A DNA stretch of 64,000 bases from JAMXLO01 sp037201625 (GCA_037201625.1 JBBCGR010000003.1:2728001-2792000); one strand, 5' to 3'; counted from the stretch's first letter, positions 10,116 through 18,823 are shown. Translations and numbers: made by a program. Notes: a model not told the origin generated them from the letters alone.

Positions 10116-11303
10116 CTACCCCATCGCCCCGCCCTGGTTGCCCCGCTGCAAGGCGATCCGCGCGTCCATCGTCATCGGCGTGCCGCCGGGGATGCCGACC
10201 CCGGCGAACACCGGCTGGCTGGCCCGCCTGCGGCCCTTCGGCAGCCCCGCAATCGCCGCGAAGGCCGCGCCGTTGCAGCCGGGTTTCCACAGCAGGTCGG
10301 TGAGCCAGGCGCGATTCCCGGGCTCCGTGTAGCACGCCCAGTGATTGAGGCCCCCCGAGGGATGCACCCGGTCGCCGTCGGTCGCCGTCAGGGTGTAGCC
10401 GCCATTGGCCTTGAACCACGCCTGCACGTCCTGCCGGTCCAATGCGATGTCCACCCAGTTGGGCGGATAGGCCGCGATGCCCTCCCAGCCCTGCACCGTG
10501 CCCAGGCCATAGCGGCCGAGACTGCAGGCTTCGATGGTACCCGGCAGGCGCGACGGGTCGCCCAGTTGCTCGGCGCCGGCCACCAGCACCTTATCCTCCT
10601 CGTTGGTGACGTTGACCACGCTGAAGCCGCGGCCGGCGAAGGTGGCCGCCGCATCGACCGAGAACTCTGCGCCGTCGAGCAGGACCACGTTGTTCAGCGT
10701 GCCGTCGCCGGGTCCGAACGCCGCCACCGCCTGGGTGAACAGCCGCGTCCCCAGGCTATGCGCCAGCACGTCCACCCTCGCACCCTCGTCCGCCAGGATG
10801 CGCAGCACCTCCGCCACGGCCCGGGCGGCCAGGCATACGAGGTCGACGCAGGCATACTGGTACGGCTCCCCCCAGCCCGCGCCGGCGTAGTCCGTGAGCG
10901 AGCCGGTGGAGACCCAGGCGAAGGCAATCGCCGTCTCCTGCCGGCTGCGCCCTGCCTCATCGCACTCGCGCACCAGCGGCAGCCAGCTCAACCGATGGTT
11001 GGGGCCCGCTTCGCCGGGATAGCCGTACACCAGCGAATAGGGGTCCTCGTCGGGGCCGGCCGCCTCGCGCGGATCGTAGTCGAAGCCGTGCAGCATCAGC
11101 TTCACCGGCTGGTCCGACAGGCTTCGCCGGGCGAGCCAGTCCCGGATGGCCTGCCGCAGCGCGTCCCGCCCGGTGAAGGCGGTGTCGCGGTCGCGCGGCA
11201 CGGCCAGGATGGCGTCGCCGGAACTGAGGGTATCGGCGGCCCGCTTGTAGGCATCGGCGTCCGGCGCAGCCGCCGCGGCGGGTGTCCACAGGAGCTTGAG
11301 CAT
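10116..11303 (-). CDS. Alpha/beta hydrolase of unknown function (DUF900-like)
   Basis: 395 residues. A nucleophile elbow VLAHSLGTRLF lies at about residues 177-187, with a following LLDGAEF and a C-terminal VHPSGGLNHWACY able to provide the acid and histidine. Earlier sequence LMLHGFDYDPREA supplies the oxyanion strand. No signal peptide is evident. The long, tightly packed N-terminus and the elbow AHSLG (Ala at the first position) recall DUF900-type esterases. The substrate is unknown. It stands apart from its neighbours and is divergent from the kinase operon at 11383. Confidence 0.6.
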   Translation of the reverse strand: MLKLLWTPAAAAAPDADAYKRAADTLSSGDAILAVPRDRDTAFTGRDALRQAIRDWLARRSLSDQPVKLMLHGFDYDPREAAGPDEDPYSLVYGYPGEAGPNHRLSWLPLVRECDEAGRSRQETAIAFAWVSTGSLTDYAGAGWGEPYQYACVDLVCLAARAVAEVLRILADEGARVDVLAHSLGTRLFTQAVAAFGPGDGTLNNVVLLDGAEFSVDAAATFAGRGFSVVNVTNEEDKVLVAGAEQLGDPSRLPGTIEACSLGRYGLGTVQGWEGIAAYPPNWVDIALDRQDVQAWFKANGGYTLTATDGDRVHPSGGLNHWACYTEPGNRAWLTDLLWKPGCNGAAFAAIAGLPKGRRRASQPVFAGVGIPGGTPMTMDARIALQRGNQGGAMG

Positions 11304-11382
11304 GACAATCGTTCCCTTGCCGGCACCAGTTTACCACGTTCCGGGGATTGCCTTACGGCTTTCGTCTCCGCCATGAGGGGGA

Positions 11383-12390
11383 ATGATCGAGACGCCGCCG
11401 CGGGAGATTCTCGACGCACTGCGCCGCATGGCGCTGCTGGACGCCGCCACGGGCGTTCCGGGCGAGCGGCTGACCGGCGGCGTTTCGTCGGACATCTGGC
11501 GCATCGACCTGCCGGCGAGACCGGTGTGCGTGAAGCGCGCGCTGGCGAAGCTGCGCGTGGCGGCCGACTGGCAGGCGCCGGTCGAGCGCAACCGCTACGA
11601 GGCGCGCTGGATGCAGCGTGCCAATGCCGCTGTGCCGGGCGCTGCGCCGGCGCTGCTCGGCAGCGATGAACCGAGCGGCGCGCTGGCGATGCAGTTCCTG
11701 CCGGCCGACCGCTATGCGCTGTGGAAGTCGCAGCTTCGCGACGGCGACGCCGATCCGGACTTTGCGGGGCAGGTCGCCGGCACGCTGGCGCGCATCCATG
11801 CCGCCACCGCCGCCGATCCGTCCGTCGCCGCCGACTTCCCCACCGACCGGATCTTCCATGACATCCGGCTGGAGCCCTACCTGGTCGCGACCGGCCGTGC
11901 CCATCCGGACCTGGCGGGGCCGCTCGCTGCGCTGGTGGCGGCGACGCAGGGCAGCAAGCGCGCCCTGGTGCACGGCGACGTCAGCCCGAAGAACATCCTG
12001 CGCGGTCCTGCCGGGCCGGTGTTCCTGGACGCTGAATGCGCCTGGTGGGGCGATCCGGCCTTCGACCTGGCGTTCTGCCTCAATCACCTGCTGTTGAAAT
12101 GCCTGTGGACGCCCGCGGCGACAGACGGCTTCCTGGCCTGCTTCGATGCGCTGGCCGCGGCCTATCTGGCTGGGGTCGCCTGGGAGCCATCGGCGGCATT
12201 GGAGGCGCGGGCGGCGCACCTGCTGCCGGGCCTCTTCCTGGCCAGGGTGGATGGCAAGTCGCCGGTCGAGTACATCACGACGGACCAGGACAGGAACCGG
12301 GTGCGGCGCACCGCCCGTGCGCTGCTCGCCCATCCGGTCGAGACGCTGGAGGAGGTTCGCCAGGCCTGGACAGAGGAGCTAGCCGCATGA
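11383..12390 (+). CDS. Aminoglycoside-phosphotransferase-fold small-molecule kinase
   Basis: 335 residues of the APH/choline-kinase/methylthioribose-kinase fold. It shows a glycine-rich region (RLTGGVSSDIWRIDL), an ATP-anchoring lysine (PVCVKRAL), the catalytic loop LVHGDVSPKNIL at about 205-216 (HGDxxxxN) and the metal aspartate in FLDAECAWWGDPAFDLAF. The substrate cannot be read. The stop overlaps the start of the enolase-like gene (ATGA), so the two are translationally coupled, and a D-2-hydroxyacid dehydrogenase follows. The context therefore points to phosphorylation of a metabolite, possibly a hydroxyacid, rather than antibiotic resistance. Confidence 0.8.
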   Translation: MIETPPREILDALRRMALLDAATGVPGERLTGGVSSDIWRIDLPARPVCVKRALAKLRVAADWQAPVERNRYEARWMQRANAAVPGAAPALLGSDEPSGALAMQFLPADRYALWKSQLRDGDADPDFAGQVAGTLARIHAATAADPSVAADFPTDRIFHDIRLEPYLVATGRAHPDLAGPLAALVAATQGSKRALVHGDVSPKNILRGPAGPVFLDAECAWWGDPAFDLAFCLNHLLLKCLWTPAATDGFLACFDALAAAYLAGVAWEPSAALEARAAHLLPGLFLARVDGKSPVEYITTDQDRNRVRRTARALLAHPVETLEEVRQAWTEELAA

Positions 12391-13682
12391 CCGACACCAC
12401 GATCGCCTTCGTGCATGGCCGCCGCGTGTGGGACAGCCGTGGCCGCCCCACCGTGGAAGCCGAAGTGCTGCTGGAGGAGGGCAGCGTGGGCCGCGCCATC
12501 GCGCCGGCCGGAGCCTCGACCGGCACCGGCGAGGCGCTGGACCTGCGCGACGGCGGCGACGCCTTCGGCGGCTATGACGTGACGCGTGCGGTGGCGAACG
12601 TGAACGGCGAGATCGCACGTGCGGTCACCGGGCTGGATGCCGCCGACCAGGCGGGGCTCGACCGGCGGCTGATCGAACTCGACGGCACGCCCAGCAAGTC
12701 GCGCCTGGGCGGCAACGCGGTGCTGGCGGTATCGATGGCGGCCGCCCATGCCGCGGCCGCCGCCGTGGGGCAGCCGCTGTACCGGTATCTCGGCGGGCCC
12801 GACGCGCACATGCTGCCACTACCGCAGATCCAGATCTTCGGCGGCGGCGCGCATGCCGGGCGGCGGGTGGACATCCAGGACTTCATGGTGACCTGCCCCG
12901 CCGCGGAGAGCTTCGCCCAGGCGCTGGACTGGACGGCGGAGGTCTACCGCGCCGCCGGCCTGCTGATGAAGGAGGCCGGCACGCTGCAGGGCGTGGCTGA
13001 CGAAGGCGGCTGGTGGCCGGCCTTCACCACCAACGAGCAGGCGCTGGAGACGCTGCTCGCGGCGATCGAGCGCGCCGGGTTCACGCCCGGCAGCCAGGTC
13101 GCGATCGCGGTGGATGTCGCCGCCTCGGAGTTCGGCCGCGCCGGGAAGTACAAGCTGGCGCTGGAGGATCGGGAACTCGACAGCGACGGCATGGTGAAGC
13201 TGCTGACCGGCTGGATCCAGCGCTATCCGATCGTGTCCATCGAGGATCCTCTGGCCGAAGATGATGACATGGGGTTCGCCGCGTTCACCCATGCGGTGGG
13301 CGGGCGGGTCCAGGTGGTCGGCGATGATTTCCTGGTGACGCAGGCGTCCCGGGTGCGCGAGGCGGCGCTGCGCGGCGCGGCCAACGCGGTGCTGCTGAAG
13401 CCGAACCAGCGCGGCACGCTGACCGAGACGCTGGAGGCCTGGCAGGCGGCACAGCAGGCCGGTTTCGCCGGCATCGTCTCGGCGCGGTCGGGCGAGACGG
13501 AGGACGTGACGATCGTGCACCTCGCCGTCGGCTGGGGGGTGGGGCAGATCAAGGTCGGCAGCTTCGCGCGCAGCGAGCGGATGGCGAAGTGGAACGAGGC
13601 GCTGCGCATCGAGGAGGCGCTGGGCGCGCGCGCGCAGTTCGCCGGCGGCGGCGTGCTGGGGCGGTCACGCCAGGGGGCGTGA
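12387..13682 (+). CDS. Divergent enolase paralogue
   Basis: 431 residues, full enolase length. The N-terminal WDSRGRPTVEAEVLLEEG and APAGASTG loops, the Mg2+ ligands (Asp243 in AVDVAASEF, the Glu of SIEDPL, the Asp of VVGDDF), base Lys338 (LLKPNQRGTLTE) and acid Glu206 (ADEGGWWP) are all present. Two residues invariant in glycolytic enolase differ: the Glu of VDIQEF is Asp165 (VDIQDF), and the His of SHRSGETED is Ala366 (SARSGETED). The catalytic chemistry could remain, but substrate recognition should be altered. It overlaps the upstream kinase gene by 4 bases. It is either a specialised enolase or a new activity on a phosphorylated acid made by that kinase; carboxyphosphonoenolpyruvate synthase shows that enolase relatives can take other substrates. 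Confidence 0.85.
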   Translation: MTDTTIAFVHGRRVWDSRGRPTVEAEVLLEEGSVGRAIAPAGASTGTGEALDLRDGGDAFGGYDVTRAVANVNGEIARAVTGLDAADQAGLDRRLIELDGTPSKSRLGGNAVLAVSMAAAHAAAAAVGQPLYRYLGGPDAHMLPLPQIQIFGGGAHAGRRVDIQDFMVTCPAAESFAQALDWTAEVYRAAGLLMKEAGTLQGVADEGGWWPAFTTNEQALETLLAAIERAGFTPGSQVAIAVDVAASEFGRAGKYKLALEDRELDSDGMVKLLTGWIQRYPIVSIEDPLAEDDDMGFAAFTHAVGGRVQVVGDDFLVTQASRVREAALRGAANAVLLKPNQRGTLTETLEAWQAAQQAGFAGIVSARSGETEDVTIVHLAVGWGVGQIKVGSFARSERMAKWNEALRIEEALGARAQFAGGGVLGRSRQGA

Positions 13683-13849
13683 CCCGGGAGGGCGGCTGAG
13701 TTCCCGGCACGGTGGCAGCGGGGGGCGACGGGTGCAGAGGGAGTGCGCGTCGCGGGCAGCGCGTCGTCGCTTCCTCGGTCGTCCTTCGTGATCCTCCACC
13801 GCGTCCGTGTTAAATTCTGCCTCCGAATGCCCGAGCGAGAGTCCCAGCC

Positions 13850-14782
13850 GTGAATGTCCTGTTCCACAACGCCGCCGGCCCCGACGTCGCGGCGCGCCTG
13901 GCGGCGGTGCCGAACCTGCGCATCACCATCTGCCCGGAGGACGATGACGCGCTGCTGGCCCGGCTGCTGCCGGAGACCGATGTGCTGTGGCACGTGCTGC
14001 GGCGCTGCACGCCCGAGATCATCGCCGCGGCGCCGCGCCTGCGGCTGATCCAGAAGATCGGCGTCGGCGTCGACACGATCGACCTGGAGGCGGCACGCGC
14101 GCGCGGCCTGCCGGTGTGCAACCTGCCCGGCGCCAATTCGCGTGCCGTGGCGGAGCTTGCGCTGGCCCTGATGCTGGCGGTGCTGCGCCGCCTGCCCCGC
14201 TTCGACGCGGCGATGCGGCGGGGCGAGTGGGACGATCCGGTGCTGCAGAATGGCATCGGCGAACTGGGCGGCAGCACCGTCGGGCTGGTCGGCTACGGCG
14301 CCATCCCGCGCCTGCTGGCGCCGGTGCTGAGCGCGCTGGGGTGCCGGGTGCTTTATACGGCGCGGTCGCCGAAGCCGGATGCCGTGGGTGAATGGCGCCC
14401 GCTGGACGTGCTGCTGGCCGAAGCCGATGTGCTCAGCCTGCACGTGCCGCTGGTGCCTCAGACCGCGCGGCTGATCGACGCTGCGGCGCTGGCGCGGATG
14501 AAGCCCGGTGCCATCCTGATCAATACCGCCCGCGGCGGCGTCGTGGATCAGGCGGCGCTGTCCGAGGCGCTGGCCAGTGGCCGGCTGGCCGGTGCGGGAC
14601 TGGACGCGTTCGTGCACGAGCCACACGACGCGTCCGAGCTGCTGTTCCGGCTGCCCAACGTGGTGCTGACGCCGCACATCGCCTGGGTCACCACCGGCAC
14701 GTTCGACCGCAGCTTCGCGCTCGCCGCCGAGAACTGCCGGAGGCTGGAAGCCGGGGAGACGCTGCTGCACCGCGTGGCGTAA
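13850..14782 (+). CDS. D-isomer-specific 2-hydroxyacid dehydrogenase
   Basis: 310 residues that reduce 2-oxoacids or oxidise D-2-hydroxyacids with NAD(P)H. The catalytic triad is visible: Arg in INTARGGVVDQAALSEAL, Glu in DAFVHEP and His in TPHIAW. The nucleotide fold has LVGYGAIPRLL, where the last glycine of GxGxxG is proline, an unusual choice. IGVGVDTIDLEAARARGLPV is the usual substrate-side signature. It lies 167 bases after the enolase-like gene on the same strand. Glyoxylate/hydroxypyruvate reductase is the nearest common role. Confidence 0.88.
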   Translation: MNVLFHNAAGPDVAARLAAVPNLRITICPEDDDALLARLLPETDVLWHVLRRCTPEIIAAAPRLRLIQKIGVGVDTIDLEAARARGLPVCNLPGANSRAVAELALALMLAVLRRLPRFDAAMRRGEWDDPVLQNGIGELGGSTVGLVGYGAIPRLLAPVLSALGCRVLYTARSPKPDAVGEWRPLDVLLAEADVLSLHVPLVPQTARLIDAAALARMKPGAILINTARGGVVDQAALSEALASGRLAGAGLDAFVHEPHDASELLFRLPNVVLTPHIAWVTTGTFDRSFALAAENCRRLEAGETLLHRVA

Positions 14783-14844
14783 TGGTTGCGGTCCGATCGT
14801 TCGAGGACCATTTTCCCGAAAGTCTGGAAAAGCAGGAATTTCCG

Positions 14845-15126
14845 ATGGACCCTCTGGGCGTGGTTGCGACCTATACCGCGACCGACCTTAACAAGTCGGG
14901 CGGCAAGGTCCTGGACGATGCGGGAGACGGTGCCGTCAGGATCAAACGCCGCGGCACGTCCTATGTGCTGATGCGGGAGGAGACCCTGGCCAGGATGCTG
15001 GAGGCCGCCCGCGAAGGACGGCCGCAGTCGCTGCAGGACCTGCTGCGCGACTATGACGCGGTCAAGGTCAAGTCGCTGACACGCGAATTCCTCGACGATG
15101 CGCCTGTCGGGAAGGAGAGGCTCTGA
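14845..15126 (+). CDS. Phd/YefM-type antitoxin
   Basis: 93 residues from the ATG at 14845, which has AGGAA seven bases upstream. A longer frame from an ATG at 14782 overlaps the dehydrogenase stop (TAATG) and cannot be ruled out. The N-terminal half (TATDLNKSGGKVLDDA, then VRIKRRGTSYVLM) resembles the DNA-binding fold of prevent-host-death antitoxins. The C-terminal half is an amphipathic, charged tail (LLRDYDAVKVKSLTREFLDD) suited to wrapping the toxin. The toxin gene follows after one base. Autoregulation of the pair is expected. Confidence 0.75.
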   Translation: MDPLGVVATYTATDLNKSGGKVLDDAGDGAVRIKRRGTSYVLMREETLARMLEAAREGRPQSLQDLLRDYDAVKVKSLTREFLDDAPVGKERL

Positions 15127-15127
15127 C

Positions 15128-15487
15128 GTGCCTCGCCGGGGCGACGATTTCGCCCGCGGGTATACGCCGGCACTGGGAGACGTGGTGCATCTCGACTGGG
15201 CGCCGTCGCAGGGACGCGAGATGCGTGGACCGCACTATGCCCTGGTACTGTCCGCCGACCTTTACAACGTGGCCACAGGGCTGGTCGTGGTCTGCCCGGT
15301 GACCTCGAAGGTCGGCAAGCTGAGCGATTTCGAGTTTGCCGTGCGCGTGCGACGCGTGAACGGGGCGGCGATCCTCTCCGAGTTGCGGTCGCTGGACTAT
15401 CAGGCACGCGCAATCCAGTACGAGGGGAAGCTGGCGGCCGACGCGATCGCCGAAGCGAACCGGCGGGTCCGGATGATCTTTCCGTGA
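15128..15487 (+). CDS. PemK/MazF-type endoribonuclease toxin
   Basis: 119 residues from a GTG at 15128, with GGAAGGAGAGG upstream. The PemK/MazF fold is shown by GDVVHLDWAPSQGREMRGPHY, the conserved VVCPVTSKVGKL and the C-terminal ILSELRSLDYQARAI. Toxins of this family cut single-stranded mRNA at short motifs and are held inactive by the antitoxin. It begins one base after the antitoxin stop, and its own stop overlaps the GTG of the PotI-like permease. Coupling a toxin gene into a transporter reading frame is unusual. Confidence 0.87.
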   Translation: MPRRGDDFARGYTPALGDVVHLDWAPSQGREMRGPHYALVLSADLYNVATGLVVVCPVTSKVGKLSDFEFAVRVRRVNGAAILSELRSLDYQARAIQYEGKLAADAIAEANRRVRMIFP

Positions 15488-16293
15488 GACCCGCCGCGCC
15501 GTCCGCGCTGACCGCCTGGCTGATCGCCTGCTACGCCTTCCTCTACGCGCCGATCGCGTTCCTGGTGCTGCTCAGCTTCAACGCCTCGCGCCTGGTCACC
15601 GCGTGGGACGGGTTCTCGCTGCGCTGGTACATCGCGCTGTGGAACGACCCGCAACTGATCGGCGCCGCGCTGCTGTCGCTGCGCATCGCCGCGGTTTCCG
15701 CCACGCTGGCGCTGATCGTCGGCACGCTGGCCGGCTTCGCCCTCGCCCGGTTCGGGCCCTTCCTGGGCCGCGGCGCCTTTGCCGCCACGCTCGCCGCACC
15801 GCTGGTGCTGCCCGAGGTGATCACCGGCCTGTCGCTGCTGCTGCTGTTCGTGGCCCTGCAGCAGACCATCGGCTGGCCAGTCGGGCGCGGGGCGGGGACG
15901 GTGACGCTGGCGCACGCCTCGGTGTCCGTCGCCTACGTGGCGGTCGTGGTGCGGGCCAGGCTGGCCGGCACGCCGGCGGACCTGGAGGAGGCGGCGATGG
16001 ACCTCTACGCCCCGCCCTGGCAGGCGTTCCTGCGCATCACCCTGCCGCTGATGGCGCCGGCACTGGTCTCGGGCTGGCTGCTGGCCTTCACCCTGTCGCT
16101 CGACGATGTGGTGGTGGCGAGCTTCACCTCGGGGCCGGGCGCCTCGACGCTGCCCATGGTGGTGTTCTCCTCGATCAAGCTCGGCCCGACCCCGGAACTC
16201 TACGCCCTGGCCACGGTGATCGTGGCGGGTGTGGCGGCCATGCTGCTGGTGGTGTGGCGGGTGCAGCGAGGGCCGGCGCGGCAGGCGGGGTAA
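15484..16293 (+). CDS. Orphan PotI/PotC-like ABC transporter permease
   Basis: 269 residues with six predicted membrane helices and the permease EAA loop EEAAMDLYAPPWQAFLRITL at about 169-188. The opening FLYAPIAFLVLLSFNASRLV followed by RWYIALW is typical of PotI, the second permease of spermidine/putrescine importers. No ATPase, binding protein or partner permease is adjacent: upstream lies the toxin-antitoxin pair, downstream an aminotransferase. It begins at a GTG overlapping the toxin stop. It may be the remnant of a pot operon split by insertion of the toxin-antitoxin genes, or it may work with components elsewhere. Confidence 0.87.
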   Translation: MRPAAPSALTAWLIACYAFLYAPIAFLVLLSFNASRLVTAWDGFSLRWYIALWNDPQLIGAALLSLRIAAVSATLALIVGTLAGFALARFGPFLGRGAFAATLAAPLVLPEVITGLSLLLLFVALQQTIGWPVGRGAGTVTLAHASVSVAYVAVVVRARLAGTPADLEEAAMDLYAPPWQAFLRITLPLMAPALVSGWLLAFTLSLDDVVVASFTSGPGASTLPMVVFSSIKLGPTPELYALATVIVAGVAAMLLVVWRVQRGPARQAG

Positions 16294-16418
16294 CTCGGCG
16301 GGACGGTCCGGTCCGATCCAATGCACCCCGCGCCGGGCAGCCCATTTCGCCTGGACGTTGCCCCTCCGGCCCCGCTCCGATAGGTTCCGCGCCCGCTGAA
16401 GCTCCAGGAACTCCGTCC

Positions 16419-17621
16419 ATGCATCTGACCGCCGAACGGCTCGACCGCATCCAGCCCAGCCTCACCATCGCGATCGCGACCAAGGCCCGGCACATGATTG
16501 CGGAAGGCAAGAACGTCATCTCCCTCTCGCAGGGCGAGCCGGATTTCGAGACGCCGCGCAATATCAAGGACGCCGCGATCCGCGCCATCGAGAACGGCGA
16601 CACCAAGTACACGGACGTCGCCGGCACGCCGGAACTGCGCCGGGCGGTGGCGGAGAAATTCAAGCGGGACAGCGGGCTCGACTACAAGCCGGAGGAGATC
16701 ATCATCTCGACCGGCGGCAAGCAGGTGATCTTCAACGCCATGCTGGCCACCCTGAACCAGGGCGACGAGGTGATCATCCCCACGCCTTGCTGGGTGAGCT
16801 ACCCGGACATCGTCTCGCTGGCGGACGGCAAGCCGGTGCTGGTGCCGTGCGAGCAGAACCACGGCTTCAAGCTGCGCGCCGAGGCGCTGGAGCAGGCGAT
16901 CACGTCGAAGACCAAGTGGTTCATGCTGAACAATCCGTGCAACCCGACCGGCGCCGCCTATTCCGCCGAAGAGCTGCGGCCGATCTGCGACGTACTGCTG
17001 CGCCACCCGGATGTCTGGATCTTCACCGACGACATCTACGAAAAGCTGGCGTACGACGGCTTCAAGCCGGCCACCATTGTGCAGGTGGAGCCGCGGCTGC
17101 GCGACCGCACCGTGACGATGAACGGCTGCTCCAAGGCCTATGCGATGACCGGCTGGCGGCTGGGCTTCGCCGGCGCGCCGCTGCCGCTGATCAAGGCGAT
17201 GGACAAGCTGCAGAGCCAGTCGACCTCGAACACGAACTCGATCGCGCAGGCCGCTGCGGTGGAAGCGCTGACCGGGCCGCAGGAGTCGATCGAGGCGATG
17301 CGCAAGATCTTCGAGGAGCGGCGCAACCTCGTGGTGGACATGCTGAACAAGGCGCCCGGCCTCTACTGCCACAAGCCCGAGGGAGCGTTCTACGTGTACC
17401 CCTCGATCCATGGCTGCATCGGCAAGACCTCGCGCAACGGCACGACGATCACCGACGATGAGAGCTTCGTGCTGGCGCTGCTGGACGAGACCGGCGTGGC
17501 CGCGGTGCACGGCACGGCGTTCTGCTTCCCCGGCCATTTCCGCATGGCGTATGCGAATGCCACGGAAGAATTGCGCGACGCCTGCACGCGCATCCAGCAT
17601 TTCTGTGAAGGCCTCCGCTGA
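16419..17621 (+). CDS. Class I aminotransferase, aspartate-aminotransferase-like (copy 1)
   Basis: 400 residues, fold-type I PLP enzyme. SLSQGEPDFETPRNIKDAA, STGGKQVIFNAMLATLNQGD, MLNNPCNPTGAAYSAEEL and the PLP lysine in GCSKAYAMTGWRLGFAG match alphaproteobacterial AspC/AatA, which transfer the amino group between aspartate (or other amino acids) and 2-oxoglutarate. The C-terminal region RMAYANATEEL supplies the substrate-carboxylate arginine. Its stop overlaps the start of copy 2 (TGATG). AspC of this type also often accepts prephenate or aromatic substrates. Confidence 0.9.
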   Translation: MHLTAERLDRIQPSLTIAIATKARHMIAEGKNVISLSQGEPDFETPRNIKDAAIRAIENGDTKYTDVAGTPELRRAVAEKFKRDSGLDYKPEEIIISTGGKQVIFNAMLATLNQGDEVIIPTPCWVSYPDIVSLADGKPVLVPCEQNHGFKLRAEALEQAITSKTKWFMLNNPCNPTGAAYSAEELRPICDVLLRHPDVWIFTDDIYEKLAYDGFKPATIVQVEPRLRDRTVTMNGCSKAYAMTGWRLGFAGAPLPLIKAMDKLQSQSTSNTNSIAQAAAVEALTGPQESIEAMRKIFEERRNLVVDMLNKAPGLYCHKPEGAFYVYPSIHGCIGKTSRNGTTITDDESFVLALLDETGVAAVHGTAFCFPGHFRMAYANATEELRDACTRIQHFCEGLR

Positions 17622-18823
17622 TGCCGGGATTCTCGGACCGGCTGGGCCGGGTCCAGGTCGCCGCCAGTGTGCAGATGACGATCCGCGCCCGCGAACTGCG
17701 CGCGCAGGGCGTGGACATCGTCTCGCTGACGCTGGGGGAGCCGAACTTCGCCTCGCCGCCGCACGCGATCGAGGCGGCGCACCAGGCGGCCCTGAAGGGG
17801 GAGACCAAGTATCCGCCGCAGGACGGCACGCCGGCGCTGAAGCAGGCGATCCAGCGCAAATTCCGCCGCGACAGCGGGCTCGAGTTCGCGCTCGACGAGA
17901 TCTGCGTGAGCAACGGCGGCAAGCAGGCGATCTTCAACGCGCTCGGCGCCACGCTGAACCCGGGCGATGAGTCGCTGATCCCGGTACCGTCCTGGAGCGC
18001 CTATGCGCTGATGACCAAGCTGTTCGACGGCGAGCCGGTGTTCGTCACCTGCCCGCAGAACAACGGCTTCAAGCCGCGGCCCGAGGACATCGACGCGGCG
18101 ATCACGCCACGCACCAAATGGCTGATCCTCAACAACCCGAACAACCCCTCGGGCGCCTGCTGCTCGGCTGAGGAACTGCGGGCGATCGCCGATGTGATGC
18201 TGAAGCATCCGCATGTCTGGATCATGTCCGACGACATGTACGAACACCTGGTGTTCGACGGCTTCAAGCACGCGACGATCGCCGCGGTGGCGCCGGAACT
18301 GCGCGATCGCACGGTGACGATCAGCGGTGCGTCGAAGGCGTACGCGATGACCGGCTGGCGCATCGGCTTCGCCGGCGGGCCGAAGAACCTGATCCGCGCC
18401 ATGGTGAACATGCAGGGCCAGGCGACGGCGGGCGTCTCAAGCGTGGGCCAGGCGGCGGCGGCGGCGGCGCTGGACGGCCCGCAGGACGGCGTCGCCGAGC
18501 AGATCGTCGCCTACCGCAACCGGCGCGACATGGCGGTTGAGATGCTGAACGCCTGCAAGGGCATCAACTGCCACAAGCCCGAGGGCGCGTTCTACGTGTT
18601 CCCCAACGTCGCCGGCTGCCTGGGCCGCACCACCGCGGGCGGGCGGAAGCTGGAGACCGACCAGGATGTGTGCCTGGCCCTGCTGGAGGAGGCGCATGTC
18701 GCCACCGTGCACGGCGCGGCCTATGGCATGAGCCCCTATCTGCGGGTCAGCACCGCCACCGACGATGCCTCGCTGGCCGAAGGCTGCCGGCGGATCGCGG
18801 CGTTCTGCGAGGGGCTGCACTGA
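17621..18823 (+). CDS. Class I aminotransferase, aspartate-aminotransferase-like (copy 2)
   Basis: 400 residues, a tandem paralogue of the preceding gene with the same length and layout: SLTLGEPNFASPPHAIEAA, SNGGKQAIFNALGATLNPGD, LNNPNNPSGACCSAEELRA and PLP lysine in GASKAYAMTGWRIGFAG. Differences cluster around the active-site entrance (PSWSAYALMTKLFDGEP against PCWVSYPDIVSLADGKP; MSDDMYEHLVFDGF against FTDDIYEKLAYDGF), so the two copies probably differ in amino-acid preference. ATG overlaps the upstream stop by one base, so the pair is cotranslated. It likely arose by local duplication. Confidence 0.9.
   Translation: MPGFSDRLGRVQVAASVQMTIRARELRAQGVDIVSLTLGEPNFASPPHAIEAAHQAALKGETKYPPQDGTPALKQAIQRKFRRDSGLEFALDEICVSNGGKQAIFNALGATLNPGDESLIPVPSWSAYALMTKLFDGEPVFVTCPQNNGFKPRPEDIDAAITPRTKWLILNNPNNPSGACCSAEELRAIADVMLKHPHVWIMSDDMYEHLVFDGFKHATIAAVAPELRDRTVTISGASKAYAMTGWRIGFAGGPKNLIRAMVNMQGQATAGVSSVGQAAAAAALDGPQDGVAEQIVAYRNRRDMAVEMLNACKGINCHKPEGAFYVFPNVAGCLGRTTAGGRKLETDQDVCLALLEEAHVATVHGAAYGMSPYLRVSTATDDASLAEGCRRIAAFCEGLH

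Noticed and set aside
9093..11669. An 858-residue open frame on the plus strand across the kdoO/phosphatase/hydrolase region
   Set aside because: It is antisense to three recognisable genes and has no coherent domain; composition is typical of a GC-rich shadow.
11383..12390. Aminoglycoside resistance gene
   Set aside because: Only the kinase fold is shared; coupling to an enolase-like gene points to metabolism, and no resistance or mobile context is present.
14782..15126. Longer antitoxin starting at 14782
   Set aside because: Possible because it overlaps the dehydrogenase stop, but the ATG at 14845 has a proper ribosome site and family-like N-terminus.
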